From Schizochytrium sp. CCTCC M209059 (lineage: Eukaryota > Sar > Bigyra > Thraustochytrida > Thraustochytriidae), in NCBI GenBank assembly GCA_000818945.1, contig KN805371.1, forward strand, positions 1,178,696 through 1,242,695: a DNA stretch of 64,000 nt, read 5' to 3'. A program made the translations under genes and the position numbers. A model generated the notes under the pieces. That model did not search any database. It saw nothing but the letters and a program-made list of their open reading frames with translations, and was not told the origin of the DNA. This document shows positions 9,886 through 18,881 of this stretch, piece by piece; the first letter of the stretch is position 1, and every line of letters starts with the position of its first letter.

Positions 9886-12537
9886 TTGGGGTCACCGTCG
9901 CCAAGTCTTGCGGGCAGGAAAGCGGAACACTCTCGCGGAGCGGGGCACGAGGGCACGGTGCGCACCTGCCCGCCCGGGATCCTCAGCGCAATCCTCGGCG
10001 CGGTGGCGGTCCCGACTTTTGTAACTCTCGGCACGGACAAATTACAACCGCCTGCTTCCTCGCGGGCGGCGCAAGCTCAGGCGACCTTTGAAAGCAGGTT
10101 CCAGCATGCTGCGCAACAGATCCCTCTTATTGTGCTCGTTGAGTGCAGGCCAAATTCGCCATGTCGCGATGTGCGCACGCAAGAGCTAAGCACATTCTTC
10201 CAAAACCTCAAAGCTGATATTGCAGCCTACAACGAAACGAACAATAACGTTGTCGATGTTGTCGGATGGTATGGCCTGAATGGCACTCTACTGGATGGAC
10301 TCAAGTCGAGCTTTGTATCCGCGAGCGGCAAAGCATCATTTATCAATCTCATGGTGCGCACGTCGAATGAGACGCGCGCCCGCCAACACTTTGTCGACTT
10401 TGTCGATGCCAAGGTAGATCTTCACCATCCCAATCCTAACTTGTACAGAATCGGGGTCACTGGTTTTGATGCGCTCAACAATGAAAACGTTAATGCCTCC
10501 TCAAAACAAATTGCGCGCGTCGACATGGTCACCATTCCGTTGGCTCTTCTCGTGCTCTGGTATATGGTCGGCTCCTGGCGCCTCTTGCTTTTGGCCATCG
10601 CGAACATGACCGTCAGCATTCTCGCCGGAATGGCTTTCATTGTATTCATCGTCAAAGGCCTCGGCGCCCCACAACCAGAACCGACGACAACTCAGCTCGT
10701 GGAGGTCATCACCTTGGCTCTCAGCGTCGACTACAATCTCTTTCTCCTTGGACGCTTCAAGACGGAGATTCAGCAGGGCACCTCGGTTCCCATGGCCGTA
10801 TATGTGTCCATGCACCGCGCGGGCCACGTGGTGTTCATGTCGGGCGTCACAATTTTTCTAGTCATGCTCGGCTTTGTCATCATCCCAACTCCTACGATTC
10901 GCATGGATGGCATTGCGCTTTCGACAGGAATTGCGTGCTGCATTGCGGTCAATCTTACAATGACACCTGCCATGCTCTACATGTTTCCAGCATTCTTTAG
11001 TCGATTCGGTATCGACTGTCGTCCTGGGAAGAATATTGCGCCCGAAGATGCAGCGCATGAGCATTACGTAAATATGGGCGACGGTGAGGCACCTCCTATT
11101 CGGGGACATGAGACCACGGCGGGCACGATGCTCGCTACCGCCTCACCGCGACGCTCCATTCCCAATTCGCCGCGCACACCCACCTCTCAGGCGGATCGAG
11201 AGCGCCAAGCACGTGCTTTGGAAGGCGTGCATCCAATGTACCGCGGTCTGCGGTTTAAGATCACGCGCTTTGTCGTGCAGTGGCCATATAATGTGATTGT
11301 CATGCTGGCCTTGTACGCTCTCGTTGTGCCGCTGGCGGTCCAGATTTTGCGCATCGACCTCAACCAGAGCATTTTGCATTTGCTCCCACGTGAGTCGTCC
11401 TCTACATCTCGGCTGCGACGCATGTACGAAGACTTCCCCGGTGGGACCTTTGCGCCTTACTACGTGCTCATGACGGTTCCAAAGGGCGAATCAATCTTTC
11501 GTGACGACACATTTCATCTGGCTCAGACGCTGGGACGTCGCATCGTCAGCGAAACGGCCTGCGAGGCAAGTGGAGTGAACTCGCCGGCACTCGTTGGCAA
11601 CATGGCCATCTCGCCCTTCGAGGCCAAAGGCTTGTTAGCTTTGGCTGCCTCGCCCGTGTGCAACGTGGCGTGGGTTGAGCGTCATTTTGAATGGCCTTGC
11701 CACCACGCGGCGGAGTATGCATATCTGTGGTCAGCCGCGGTGAATTCTGACCGAGACGCAATGCTCATCGATATTGTTGTGCCGTTCTTTCCTTTCGATT
11801 CCAGGAGCAAGACATTTATCGCCAGAATGAATACCATTCTGGACGAAGAGTTGCACCGCGGTGCCCCAAGCGGCGTCGCGCTGGCACTCAATGGCTTTGA
11901 GGTCATCCCGAATGCTATCGAGTCAGAAGTTCTCGCCATTTATCCGCTTCTCGTGTCAATCACTTTAATTGCAGTGTTTGCAGCCCTTGGGTTCATGTTG
12001 CACAGCTACTTTGTGCCACTTCGCCTCGTGCTCACGCTGTTCCTGCCCCTCGCTTCTGTCTTTGGCTTGGCTGTGCTCGTGTACCAAGACGGTATTCTCG
12101 ATTGGACCGGTCTTTCCTCGCTATCAGCGCAAGATGGCTTTTTCTGGTCTATTCCAATCATGATTGTCACGATGATCTCTGGACTCGCACTTGACTACGA
12201 TGTCCTTCTTATTAGTGCTATCATTGAACATCGGGCTGCAGGGTACGACATCCAGGCGGCTATTATCAAGGCCACGTGCGAGACAGGAGCGACCATCACG
12301 GCGGCGGGAATCATCATGTTTTGCGCCTTTGGCGGTCTCTTGCTAAGCGATCAAAGTGTGACAAACCAGGCTGGCTTTCTCCTGTCGACCAGTATCCTCG
12401 TTGATACTTTTGTGGTTAACACGATTCTGGTCCCAGCTTTAATTTCAGTCGGTGACAAATTCGCCTGGCGGCCTATGCGTATGCCCTTTGACAGTTTGGT
12501 GTCCCTGCGTGCAAATGAATTCCCGCAAGCTAGCTAA
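9886..12537 (+). CDS. MMPL/RND-superfamily membrane transporter (5' end incomplete)
   Basis: The frame is open from 9835 but contains no ATG until well inside the conserved region, so an upstream exon must supply the start. The 883 visible residues have the RND/MMPL layout: TM1 near 31-48, a first ectodomain (50-210), five TMs (212-370) with Ala-Leu-Ser-Val-Asp-Tyr in TM4, and a cytoplasmic loop (385-460). TM7 (463-485), a second ectodomain, and five final TMs with Gly-Leu-Ala-Leu-Asp-Tyr-Asp follow. The paired Asp-Tyr motifs in TM4 and TM10 are the proton-relay positions of MmpL3-like transporters. The proteins usually move lipids or hydrophobic compounds; the substrate here is unknown. This family is common in bacteria and patchy in protists, so an ancient transfer is possible but not shown. 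It is not Patched/NPC1, as a sterol-sensing domain is not evident. Confidence 0.85.
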   Translation: MGSPSPSLAGRKAEHSRGAGHEGTVRTCPPGILSAILGAVAVPTFVTLGTDKLQPPASSRAAQAQATFESRFQHAAQQIPLIVLVECRPNSPCRDVRTQELSTFFQNLKADIAAYNETNNNVVDVVGWYGLNGTLLDGLKSSFVSASGKASFINLMVRTSNETRARQHFVDFVDAKVDLHHPNPNLYRIGVTGFDALNNENVNASSKQIARVDMVTIPLALLVLWYMVGSWRLLLLAIANMTVSILAGMAFIVFIVKGLGAPQPEPTTTQLVEVITLALSVDYNLFLLGRFKTEIQQGTSVPMAVYVSMHRAGHVVFMSGVTIFLVMLGFVIIPTPTIRMDGIALSTGIACCIAVNLTMTPAMLYMFPAFFSRFGIDCRPGKNIAPEDAAHEHYVNMGDGEAPPIRGHETTAGTMLATASPRRSIPNSPRTPTSQADRERQARALEGVHPMYRGLRFKITRFVVQWPYNVIVMLALYALVVPLAVQILRIDLNQSILHLLPRESSSTSRLRRMYEDFPGGTFAPYYVLMTVPKGESIFRDDTFHLAQTLGRRIVSETACEASGVNSPALVGNMAISPFEAKGLLALAASPVCNVAWVERHFEWPCHHAAEYAYLWSAAVNSDRDAMLIDIVVPFFPFDSRSKTFIARMNTILDEELHRGAPSGVALALNGFEVIPNAIESEVLAIYPLLVSITLIAVFAALGFMLHSYFVPLRLVLTLFLPLASVFGLAVLVYQDGILDWTGLSSLSAQDGFFWSIPIMIVTMISGLALDYDVLLISAIIEHRAAGYDIQAAIIKATCETGATITAAGIIMFCAFGGLLLSDQSVTNQAGFLLSTSILVDTFVVNTILVPALISVGDKFAWRPMRMPFDSLVSLRANEFPQAS

Positions 12538-13030
12538 TGAGCTCCTTTATCTAGATTCTGCCTGCCTGTCTTGTAAAGCATATAAAGCAATGTGCTACAT
12601 TTTGGTAAATTGAGCAACCTACTTCAGAACAAGTTTCTTCATTTTGCACTCGCAACTGTCTTGCGACTCATGAGATGTCTTTTACATGAAAGTTTTGCGA
12701 AATGCTCCAGTAAAAAAAGTTGGAGCAATAGGAAGCGCAATTTGGAAGAGAGTACTTTGCAACTGAGGTTCATCGTCCGTTATTTACAAAAGAACTTACG
12801 CCATAACTCAAGAAAGACAAGGAAGGATACGTGCTAGGCTTGCTCTGGTCAGAAGGAAGTCAATGCAAGCATTACAGTCTGCAAATCATTTTATAGTAAT
12901 CCTTTCTCGGTGGGAAAAGGAAGAAATGCGGAATATCTCATTGAAGGCATTGTTCACTGCGCACGGAGACGCCAAAGACGACCATGGCTAAGATCTCACG
13001 TAGCTCTGTGCTATCTCAAAGATTATTTCA
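12538..13030. other. Convergent intergenic region, no gene seen
   Basis: The 3' flanks of the MMPL-type gene and the macro-domain gene. AT-richer than its surroundings (12540-12920), with no recognisable frame. Confidence 0.6.
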
Positions 13031-14086
13031 TCACTTGGCAGGCGCAAGGCGCTCGAGCGCAGCACGAATGGCCTTGCATTCCTCGTGTGTCCCTCCCGCG
13101 AGAACAAGCTTTTGCATGCCCCAGAGGTCCAAATCAGGCTCCTCTTCTTGGGCAGCGCGCGCTAGCACGGCCGCCATGGCCGCTGCCGAAGCCTCGATCA
13201 TATCTGTCCCGCCCTGGACAATATCCCCAAGCAAGGGGAGGACCATGGAGTGAATGTGAGTGTCTGTCTTTGCCTTCGCCAAGGCCGCCTCGTAATAGGC
13301 CCGCAACGCGCTCTCGTCTGGGCTCATGTCCTCGTTGCATGCCACGTGAATAATGTACTTGCTAGGAAGCTCGAAGGCGGGCGTGATGAGCACGCCACCG
13401 TCCTCGAGTGCTGAGATCTTGCGCTGGGCAAGATGCGTTTCGCAGGCCACAGCCAATCGGATACCTGCGCGTAGAAATGCGTGCTCCCAAACACTTCCCT
13501 TGAACGAGTGCACGAGGTTTGGCGGGCACGCGCGTACGATGCTATCAGCGACAAGCGAGGTCGGGACACCCTCCCATATATACAAGCGCTGGCAAAGATC
13601 CTCGCCAAAGAGACGCAGCATGGGCTCTCGCTGGCGAAGATTAGCCGTGGCGCCGGATTGGGCCGTCGACTCCGCCAAGCGTAGCTTTTGGTCTATTTCA
13701 TCTTGCACGCTGTTGAGGCTCTCGAGGGACTCGCGTGGCAACGAGCTCGTTGGGCTCTGCACAGATTTCGACCGTCGTCTTCCGCGCGGCATTTCCTCGT
13801 ACATGCTGTCGACATCTTCGCCGTCATGCGCTAAAGATCCCTGCGCTGCGACGCGTATGCTCTCCTCGAGCTCGGCGGGGCTCGGCGGCGGCTCACGGAG
13901 CGGTGCCTCGTCGAGCCACTCCACGGCGTCCTCGAAGGTCCCGTCCACGTGCCAAATGCGGCCGTCCTCCAGGATCTGTCCGGACTTAACGAGCCCCGTT
14001 GTGGGGCACTTGTACGTCACCTGGCCGAGTTTGCTGTTTACGCCCGCGCTGCCCGCTCCCGCCGCCGCCGCCGCCGTGGCCATCAT
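13031..14086 (-). CDS. Divergent macro-domain protein
   Basis: A 351-residue protein starting at the first ATG (14084-14086); the frame upstream has only non-ATG codons. Residues about 15-60 hold a Cys/Trp-containing segment (Tyr-Lys-Cys-Pro then Arg-Ile-Trp-His). A Ser/Arg-rich linker follows. Residues about 165-330 resemble a macro domain: a first strand, Val-Ala-Asp-Ser-Ile-Val, a helix with a hydrophobic Leu-Ala-x-Ala-Cys-Glu, Gly-Val-Leu-Ile-Thr-Pro-Ala-Phe-x-Leu-Pro, and Tyr-Ile-Ile-His-Val-Ala, then a helix and a Pro-Leu-Leu-Gly-Asp loop. Macro domains bind or hydrolyse ADP-ribose derivatives. The usual Asn-Ala-Ala-Asn of the binding loop is replaced (Val-Arg-Ala-Cys), so enzymatic activity is doubtful. 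Confidence 0.68.
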   Translation of the reverse strand: MMATAAAAAGAGSAGVNSKLGQVTYKCPTTGLVKSGQILEDGRIWHVDGTFEDAVEWLDEAPLREPPPSPAELEESIRVAAQGSLAHDGEDVDSMYEEMPRGRRRSKSVQSPTSSLPRESLESLNSVQDEIDQKLRLAESTAQSGATANLRQREPMLRLFGEDLCQRLYIWEGVPTSLVADSIVRACPPNLVHSFKGSVWEHAFLRAGIRLAVACETHLAQRKISALEDGGVLITPAFELPSKYIIHVACNEDMSPDESALRAYYEAALAKAKTDTHIHSMVLPLLGDIVQGGTDMIEASAAAMAAVLARAAQEEEPDLDLWGMQKLVLAGGTHEECKAIRAALERLAPAK

Positions 14087-14929
14087 CCCCGATGACGGCG
14101 CACGTGCCTTCACCTCACGCGCCGGACGGGTGTCTTTGTTTTGCTTTGCTTTGCTTTGCTTCGCTTTGCTCTTTTCCTTCGCTTTGCTCTTTTCCTTTGC
14201 TTTGCGCTTCCTTGAGCAAGTTGTTCGCCGAGTTGTTCGCTGCCGATGCCGATGATCTTGTTCGCCGCTGCCGTCGATATTGTTCGAAAACAGGTATACG
14301 ACGATATTGCCCAGAGTGGAGAAAGTCCTGGTTGACGACCTTCAAAGTCCCACGCCGCAAGAAGTAGTGTAGGCCGCATAAAAACCAGTAAACGTGCACT
14401 TAAGTTGGATTACGACATCGCGTATACTAGCTAGAAGGCCCTATCACTGCGCGAGAATTGCTTCACTCCATGAAATGAATTCGAAAGGACCTGACGTGGT
14501 ATAGCAAAGATGACCAGCGAGGGTAGTGTAGTAGATCAATTGCTAACAAAATTATAACGTAGTAGTGTACGGAAATTGTAGAGGATTCGGACGACTCAAC
14601 TTGGAAACAATATCGATGTGATTTCCAGAACTATACGTATACATACAATGGCTAAGATTGTGCTAACGCAAAGCATCAGCATTTCATCTCGACGAATATA
14701 ACGAGCGCAATTGCGTATCACTTGGTTTTGCTGAACCTACAAAGTGAAAAGAAAATAAATAAAGTAGAGAATGCTAAACGCAAGTGGAGAATGTGCAGCG
14801 TGAAAACGGGCGCCCACCGCCGCCGCGGCCAGAGTAGCAAAACAGCAGAATCACAACACGCGCGCGCGAGAGAGGTCGCGGGATTGCGAGGAAATCCGGA
14901 GAGCACCTGCCGCGAAGCTTTGAGGCAAG
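14087..14929. other. Divergent promoter region between macro-domain gene and ZW10
   Basis: About 840 bp. The side next to the macro-domain gene holds a TTTGC pentamer array (separate entry). From 14360 to 14780 the DNA is AT-rich and carries no frame. The last 120 bp before the ZW10 start is GC-rich. Confidence 0.6.
14140..14207. repeat. (TTTGC)n / (GCAAA)n imperfect pentamer array
   Basis: Four perfect TTTGC units followed by TTCGC/TTTGCTC variants. Read on the - strand it is GCAAA-rich and sits 50-120 bp upstream of the macro-domain start codon. A sense-strand GCAAA array also precedes the ALG8 exon near 23181-23270. Confidence 0.85.
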
Positions 14930-17383
14930 ATGGATGCTCACTCGGGCAGTCGCGAAAGCGCCGCTGCAGCGAGCGTGAGTGCGTCAGAATCGCCGTCAGA
15001 AGTCTTGCGCGATCTTTTGGCCGCAAGCAGCGGGTCGAACGGCAGCAGCGGCGCAGGCGAGGGCGAGGCAGCAGACGTTGAGCTTGAACTAGAGCACTGG
15101 GAGCGTTTTGTAGAAGCCCTCGATACGCGCGCCAATGCAACCAAAAGAGCTGTGCAAAATGTCCTCGCGGGTCACCATCCCGAGTTCGCAGACACCTTTG
15201 CATGCTCCCAAGACGTTGCAGCCCAGGTCGGCAAGCTGCGCGAAGACCTGCGCCAGGCCATGGACGAAGCAGCCTCCGAAGATTCCTTCCAAGGTGCAGG
15301 CGTGATTTTTGTAGAGGAGAAGAACCGCATTTTGGGCCAGTTGCAACGACTGAACGGGCTCATCGAGACCCTCGAGGAAATGCAAGCTGTGCAGGCCGCG
15401 CTCGACGCCGTGGGTGGCGCCATCGACACCGGATCGCTTGCGGATGCCGGAAGCGGCCTTCGATCTGCCGAAGACAGACTCGACAACATGGTGCGCAGCG
15501 GCGCCGCCTTTGTCGATACCAAAGTGTGCCGTGCTGTTCGCGTACTCGCACGACGCAAAAAGGCCAAGCTCCAAGCAGCCGCCGAATCGCTTGTGCGCGC
15601 CTCGCTGCGCATTGCGGATCGCACGGTGAGCGTGTCCGCCGTACGTGGTGTCTTCAAAATTCAGGATGCCTTTGCAGCGCTCGATGCGCTCGGGACGCTT
15701 CGCGCCCTTGCGCGAAAGGAAATTGGCGGACCGCTGCTCGACCTTGTGCTGCGCCCGCTCGTGGCCGATGGCCTGCTCGAATCCTCAGTCACGCAGACGG
15801 ACCGCGTCGCGGAGCTTTACTTTGCGAAATCTAGCTCGCTGCAGGCTGGCGACGATAATGCACGTTCCACTTCGCCCCGTAATCATGATCCAGAATTGCG
15901 TCTCGAGCGCGTTCTCGAGCACGTCCTCGAATGTCTGCGATTTGTCGACACGCATGTCTTTGCTGGCAATGTCGAGTGGATGGCTATGCTTGCCGACAGC
16001 GTTTGGGGCCAAGCTGACCCGGATGGACCCAAGGGGTTGGCGGTCCTCTTGCGCGATGTCTTGGTCGATGCTCTTCCCGAAGATCCCAATCGTCTCACCG
16101 CATATCAAGGTCTCGCATTATCAGCCAAAGAGCTCGAAGACGTCCTTGCAGAAATGGGTCTCGTGGGTAACGGCCAGCGTCCATTGCTCGCTTACCTGAA
16201 TGACTTGCACGGTCATCTGGCACAGAAGCGCCGTGCTTTTTATTTGAACGAGGCGCGCAAACTGATGGTTCAGGATTATGGAAGCGCAGAACGTGCGCTC
16301 GAGGAAGATCCAACCTCTGTACTTGGCGATCTCTTGCAAGAGTTCGGCGCCGCAGGAGATCGCGGACCGGGCTCATTTCGTATTCCAGACATGAAGGTCA
16401 CAATGAGCGCCAAAGCTGTTCTCCGTCTTTGCTACCAATGTCTCGACGAAGCCGTGCGTTCCGACGCAGGTACGAGGGCAGATTCTCCGGATGCAAGTGC
16501 AGATTCTCTTGCATTAGTCCTCGTGCAAACGGCTCGCGACATTATTGAACTCTTTCGCGTGCTCGTTCCAGCACGGCACAAGCGCGCTCTCGCAGATGCC
16601 AACAATTCTCGTCTTTCCCTTTTGCTGCACAATGATTGCATTCTTTTTTGCTCGCATCTCTTGGTCATGGGATTCTCGTACCGCCACAAGCTTGGTTCAA
16701 GACTCGAAGACGCTTTTTTCACCGTTGATCTAGTGCCAGGACTTCGTGAGGTTGCAGCTGCACAACTCGAGGCGCAGCTACAGCTGCAAACGTCTCGTCT
16801 TGTAACGAGATGCTTTGCATCGTCGCCTTTGGATGCGGATGAGAACGAGCCTGTCGCCTCATCCACATCTTCAGACCCAAATGCCACAAGTGTGGATGAC
16901 ATTGCATCTCGTTTGCAGAGGTGCCAACGGGAGCTTGAGGAGCTCGCAGCAGAGTTTGACGAGGTTCTTGAGGCAGATCTGGCCGCGCAAAACCTCGCGG
17001 TCGTTGTGACGGGCGCCGTGGACGGATTTTTGGCCTACGTGAGTGACAAGCTCGCTAGTGCGCGCAAGACCGCCGCGCATGCCTCGCCGGACCTTGACCT
17101 CACGCTTTCGTCCAACGAAATCAGCTCCCTGCGTGAGGCTCTCCAAGCCTTTAGCGAAAGCATCTCGACCATGTTGACTCGTCGTTTGTCGCGTTCGCAG
17201 GATCGCAAAGAACTCAAACGCGTGTGCAGAGGAATCCATGTGCTGTCCCAGGTGTCGGCATGTCTTGAGCGCTTTTTATCGATTCATATTTTCCAGGACA
17301 AGGTCAAGAGCGGAGCGCTCGATGCTCTTTCCACGCGCCAGATTCGTGGCCTCACAACCTTTCTGTTTCCTTCGGACGCCTAA
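14930..17383 (+). CDS. ZW10: ZW10/Dsl1 family vesicle-tethering and kinetochore protein
   Basis: An intronless 817-residue protein from ATG 14930. An N-terminal helical region (about 50-230) precedes the conserved middle and C-terminal parts. Family landmarks include a Leu-Leu-Leu-His-Asn-Asp-Cys-Ile segment with His-Leu-Leu-x-Met-Gly near residues 565-580 and Phe-x-Thr-Val-Asp-Leu-Val-Pro-Gly-Leu-Arg about 20 residues later. A middle helix with Ala-Leu-Pro-Glu-Asp-x3-Leu also occurs. These match animal ZW10 in order and spacing, and length is close to the family's (about 780). ZW10 works in the RZZ complex at kinetochores and in the NRZ/Dsl1 complex for Golgi-to-ER tethering; which role holds here is not visible. 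An AATAAA lies at 17394-17399, ten bases past the stop. It is convergent with the TPR gene, 146 bp away. Confidence 0.9.
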   Translation: MDAHSGSRESAAAASVSASESPSEVLRDLLAASSGSNGSSGAGEGEAADVELELEHWERFVEALDTRANATKRAVQNVLAGHHPEFADTFACSQDVAAQVGKLREDLRQAMDEAASEDSFQGAGVIFVEEKNRILGQLQRLNGLIETLEEMQAVQAALDAVGGAIDTGSLADAGSGLRSAEDRLDNMVRSGAAFVDTKVCRAVRVLARRKKAKLQAAAESLVRASLRIADRTVSVSAVRGVFKIQDAFAALDALGTLRALARKEIGGPLLDLVLRPLVADGLLESSVTQTDRVAELYFAKSSSLQAGDDNARSTSPRNHDPELRLERVLEHVLECLRFVDTHVFAGNVEWMAMLADSVWGQADPDGPKGLAVLLRDVLVDALPEDPNRLTAYQGLALSAKELEDVLAEMGLVGNGQRPLLAYLNDLHGHLAQKRRAFYLNEARKLMVQDYGSAERALEEDPTSVLGDLLQEFGAAGDRGPGSFRIPDMKVTMSAKAVLRLCYQCLDEAVRSDAGTRADSPDASADSLALVLVQTARDIIELFRVLVPARHKRALADANNSRLSLLLHNDCILFCSHLLVMGFSYRHKLGSRLEDAFFTVDLVPGLREVAAAQLEAQLQLQTSRLVTRCFASSPLDADENEPVASSTSSDPNATSVDDIASRLQRCQRELEELAAEFDEVLEADLAAQNLAVVVTGAVDGFLAYVSDKLASARKTAAHASPDLDLTLSSNEISSLREALQAFSESISTMLTRRLSRSQDRKELKRVCRGIHVLSQVSACLERFLSIHIFQDKVKSGALDALSTRQIRGLTTFLFPSDA

Positions 17384-17529
17384 GCCAAAAGACAATAAAA
17401 ATGACATAAAAAGAGGCGCGAGATGCAAGGAGAGAACTTGGTCATGGTGTGTTCGCGATGTACCGTCGCATGCGATACAAAAAATAAAAGGAGGAAAAAG
17501 GAAATACTTGGAAAATGTTTTGTTTGTTT

Positions 17530-18687
17530 TTACTGCTGGAAGGAGATCGAATACGAACCTGTTTGCGGGTCCTGGACGGCCTTGAAGTTATCAAGACTCA
17601 TGCCAAACTTGCCGAGCACGGTGTTGCCGAGGTCCTTGAGTTTGCCAAGCATCTCGTCCTTGAGTTTTTCGTTCTTCTCCTTGACCGCGGCCTCGACGCG
17701 GGCCTGCTCAAGCACGCCAGCCCGGAAGGAGGGGTCGATTTCAACAACTTTGTTTAGGTCACCGAGAGCGTCGTCGAGCTGGTCCGTTGTCTCAAAGAGC
17801 TTTGCCCGACGCATGTAGGCTTTGACGTAGCGTGGATCCAGCTCGATTGCGTCTGAGCAATCGTCGATGGCATCCTCCGTTCGGTCTAGGTACATGAGGC
17901 AGGCGGCGCGATTGTTGAGAAAAATGGCCTTGTTTGCCCGGAAACTCTCCTCTTCGGGCGCATATTCTAGTGCTTCTGAATACACCTCGACGGCTTCCAG
18001 GTATGCCTTGGCTTTGAACAGTCTGTTTCCTTCCTCCTTGAGCTCGTTGGCGTGCTGTGCGTTCTTTTCCACATGGCGCACGGAGCCAGGATGGTTCACA
18101 TACTGTCAACGTTTATATGCAATTATAATATGTGTGCCATCCATTGCCACGCCACGTGAGCAAGAAACGTTCACGTCAAGCACAATGGTGAAAAGAAGCA
18201 CATGATACACGTCCAAGTACAGCACAATGGATGAAAAACATCATACGATGCACACACGCTCGTTAGTCTCAGTGCCCGAGTAACAATTAGACTCTTTCTC
18301 TCTCTGAGAGTCTCGGAGCGCCTCCGAGACTCGATGCAAACGTACAGTTTCGAGGTGCCGCGCAGGGATCTTGTCGTCTCCAAATCCCGCGGGATGTGAT
18401 CTGAACATAACAAGCAAGTTTTCGATCAATTAATTCGTCAGTCAAGTCTTCCTCGGCAGCCAGGCACCCAGGCAGGTACAGAGGCCGCAGTGCCGCCTTT
18501 GGGCCTCGTCTCCCGTTCCCTTCCTGCGCACTCACCTCGTCACGTCAGGGTCCTCGTCGCCATGGTCTTGGTCGGCGCCATGGTCGCCCTCGGCGGCGGC
18601 CGCTCCGTCGGGGACGGCGGGCTTGGGCTCGGGCTCGTTGGCGTCCTCCTCGTCCGAGGACGGGAGCTGCTCGATCTCGACGGGCAT
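17530..18687 (-). CDS. TTC1: TTC1-like tetratricopeptide protein (two visible exons)
   Basis: The 3' exon (17530-18102) has three TPRs, about residues 17-48, 54-91 and 93-124 of the exon. It ends with the TTC1-specific tail: Asp-Glu-Met-Leu-Gly-Lys-Leu-Lys-Asp-Leu-Gly-Asn, then Gly-Ser-Tyr-Ser-Ile-x-Phe. It has no in-frame ATG before the TPRs. On the same strand an acidic exon from ATG 18687 to a consensus donor at 18536 (AG|GTGAGT) encodes the Asp/Glu-rich N-terminus expected of TTC1. The donor is phase 2 while the only acceptor at 18102 is phase 0. Either a short exon between them was missed or a nearby weaker donor (after 18544) is used. TTC1 is an HSP70/90-type co-chaperone adaptor by family. 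The gene shares a 194-bp divergent promoter with STE24. Confidence 0.85.
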
Positions 18688-18881
18688 GCTCGCGGCCGGC
18701 TGCTCGCGGTCCGAGAGCGTCGCGGGCGTGTCTCGCTCTGCGAAGAACGCGATGGAGCAGCAGTTCTCGATCTGCCGGCCGGCGAAGCAGAAGCAGAAGC
18801 AGAAGCAGAAGCAGAAGCAGAAGAAGAAGCAGAAGCAGAAGCAAAAGAGGATCCTCGGCGGCGGCGGCGGGAGGCAGCACG
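18688..18881. promoter_or_regulatory. Short bidirectional promoter, TTC1 / STE24
   Basis: Only 194 bp separate the TTC1 start codon (18685-18687, - strand) from the STE24 start codon (18882). A GCAGAA hexamer array occupies 18784-18843. Both 5' UTRs and promoters must fit here, so co-regulation is plausible. No TATA-like box is seen. Confidence 0.6.
18784..18843. repeat. (GCAGAA)n hexanucleotide array
   Basis: About ten units with one AAG insertion, purine-rich on the + strand, within the TTC1/STE24 divergent promoter. Confidence 0.9.

Noticed and set aside
14115..14399. Lys/Arg/Gln-rich - strand frames next to the macro-domain gene
   Set aside because: They are translations of the TTTGC/GCAAA pentamer array with no ATG-supported conserved segment.
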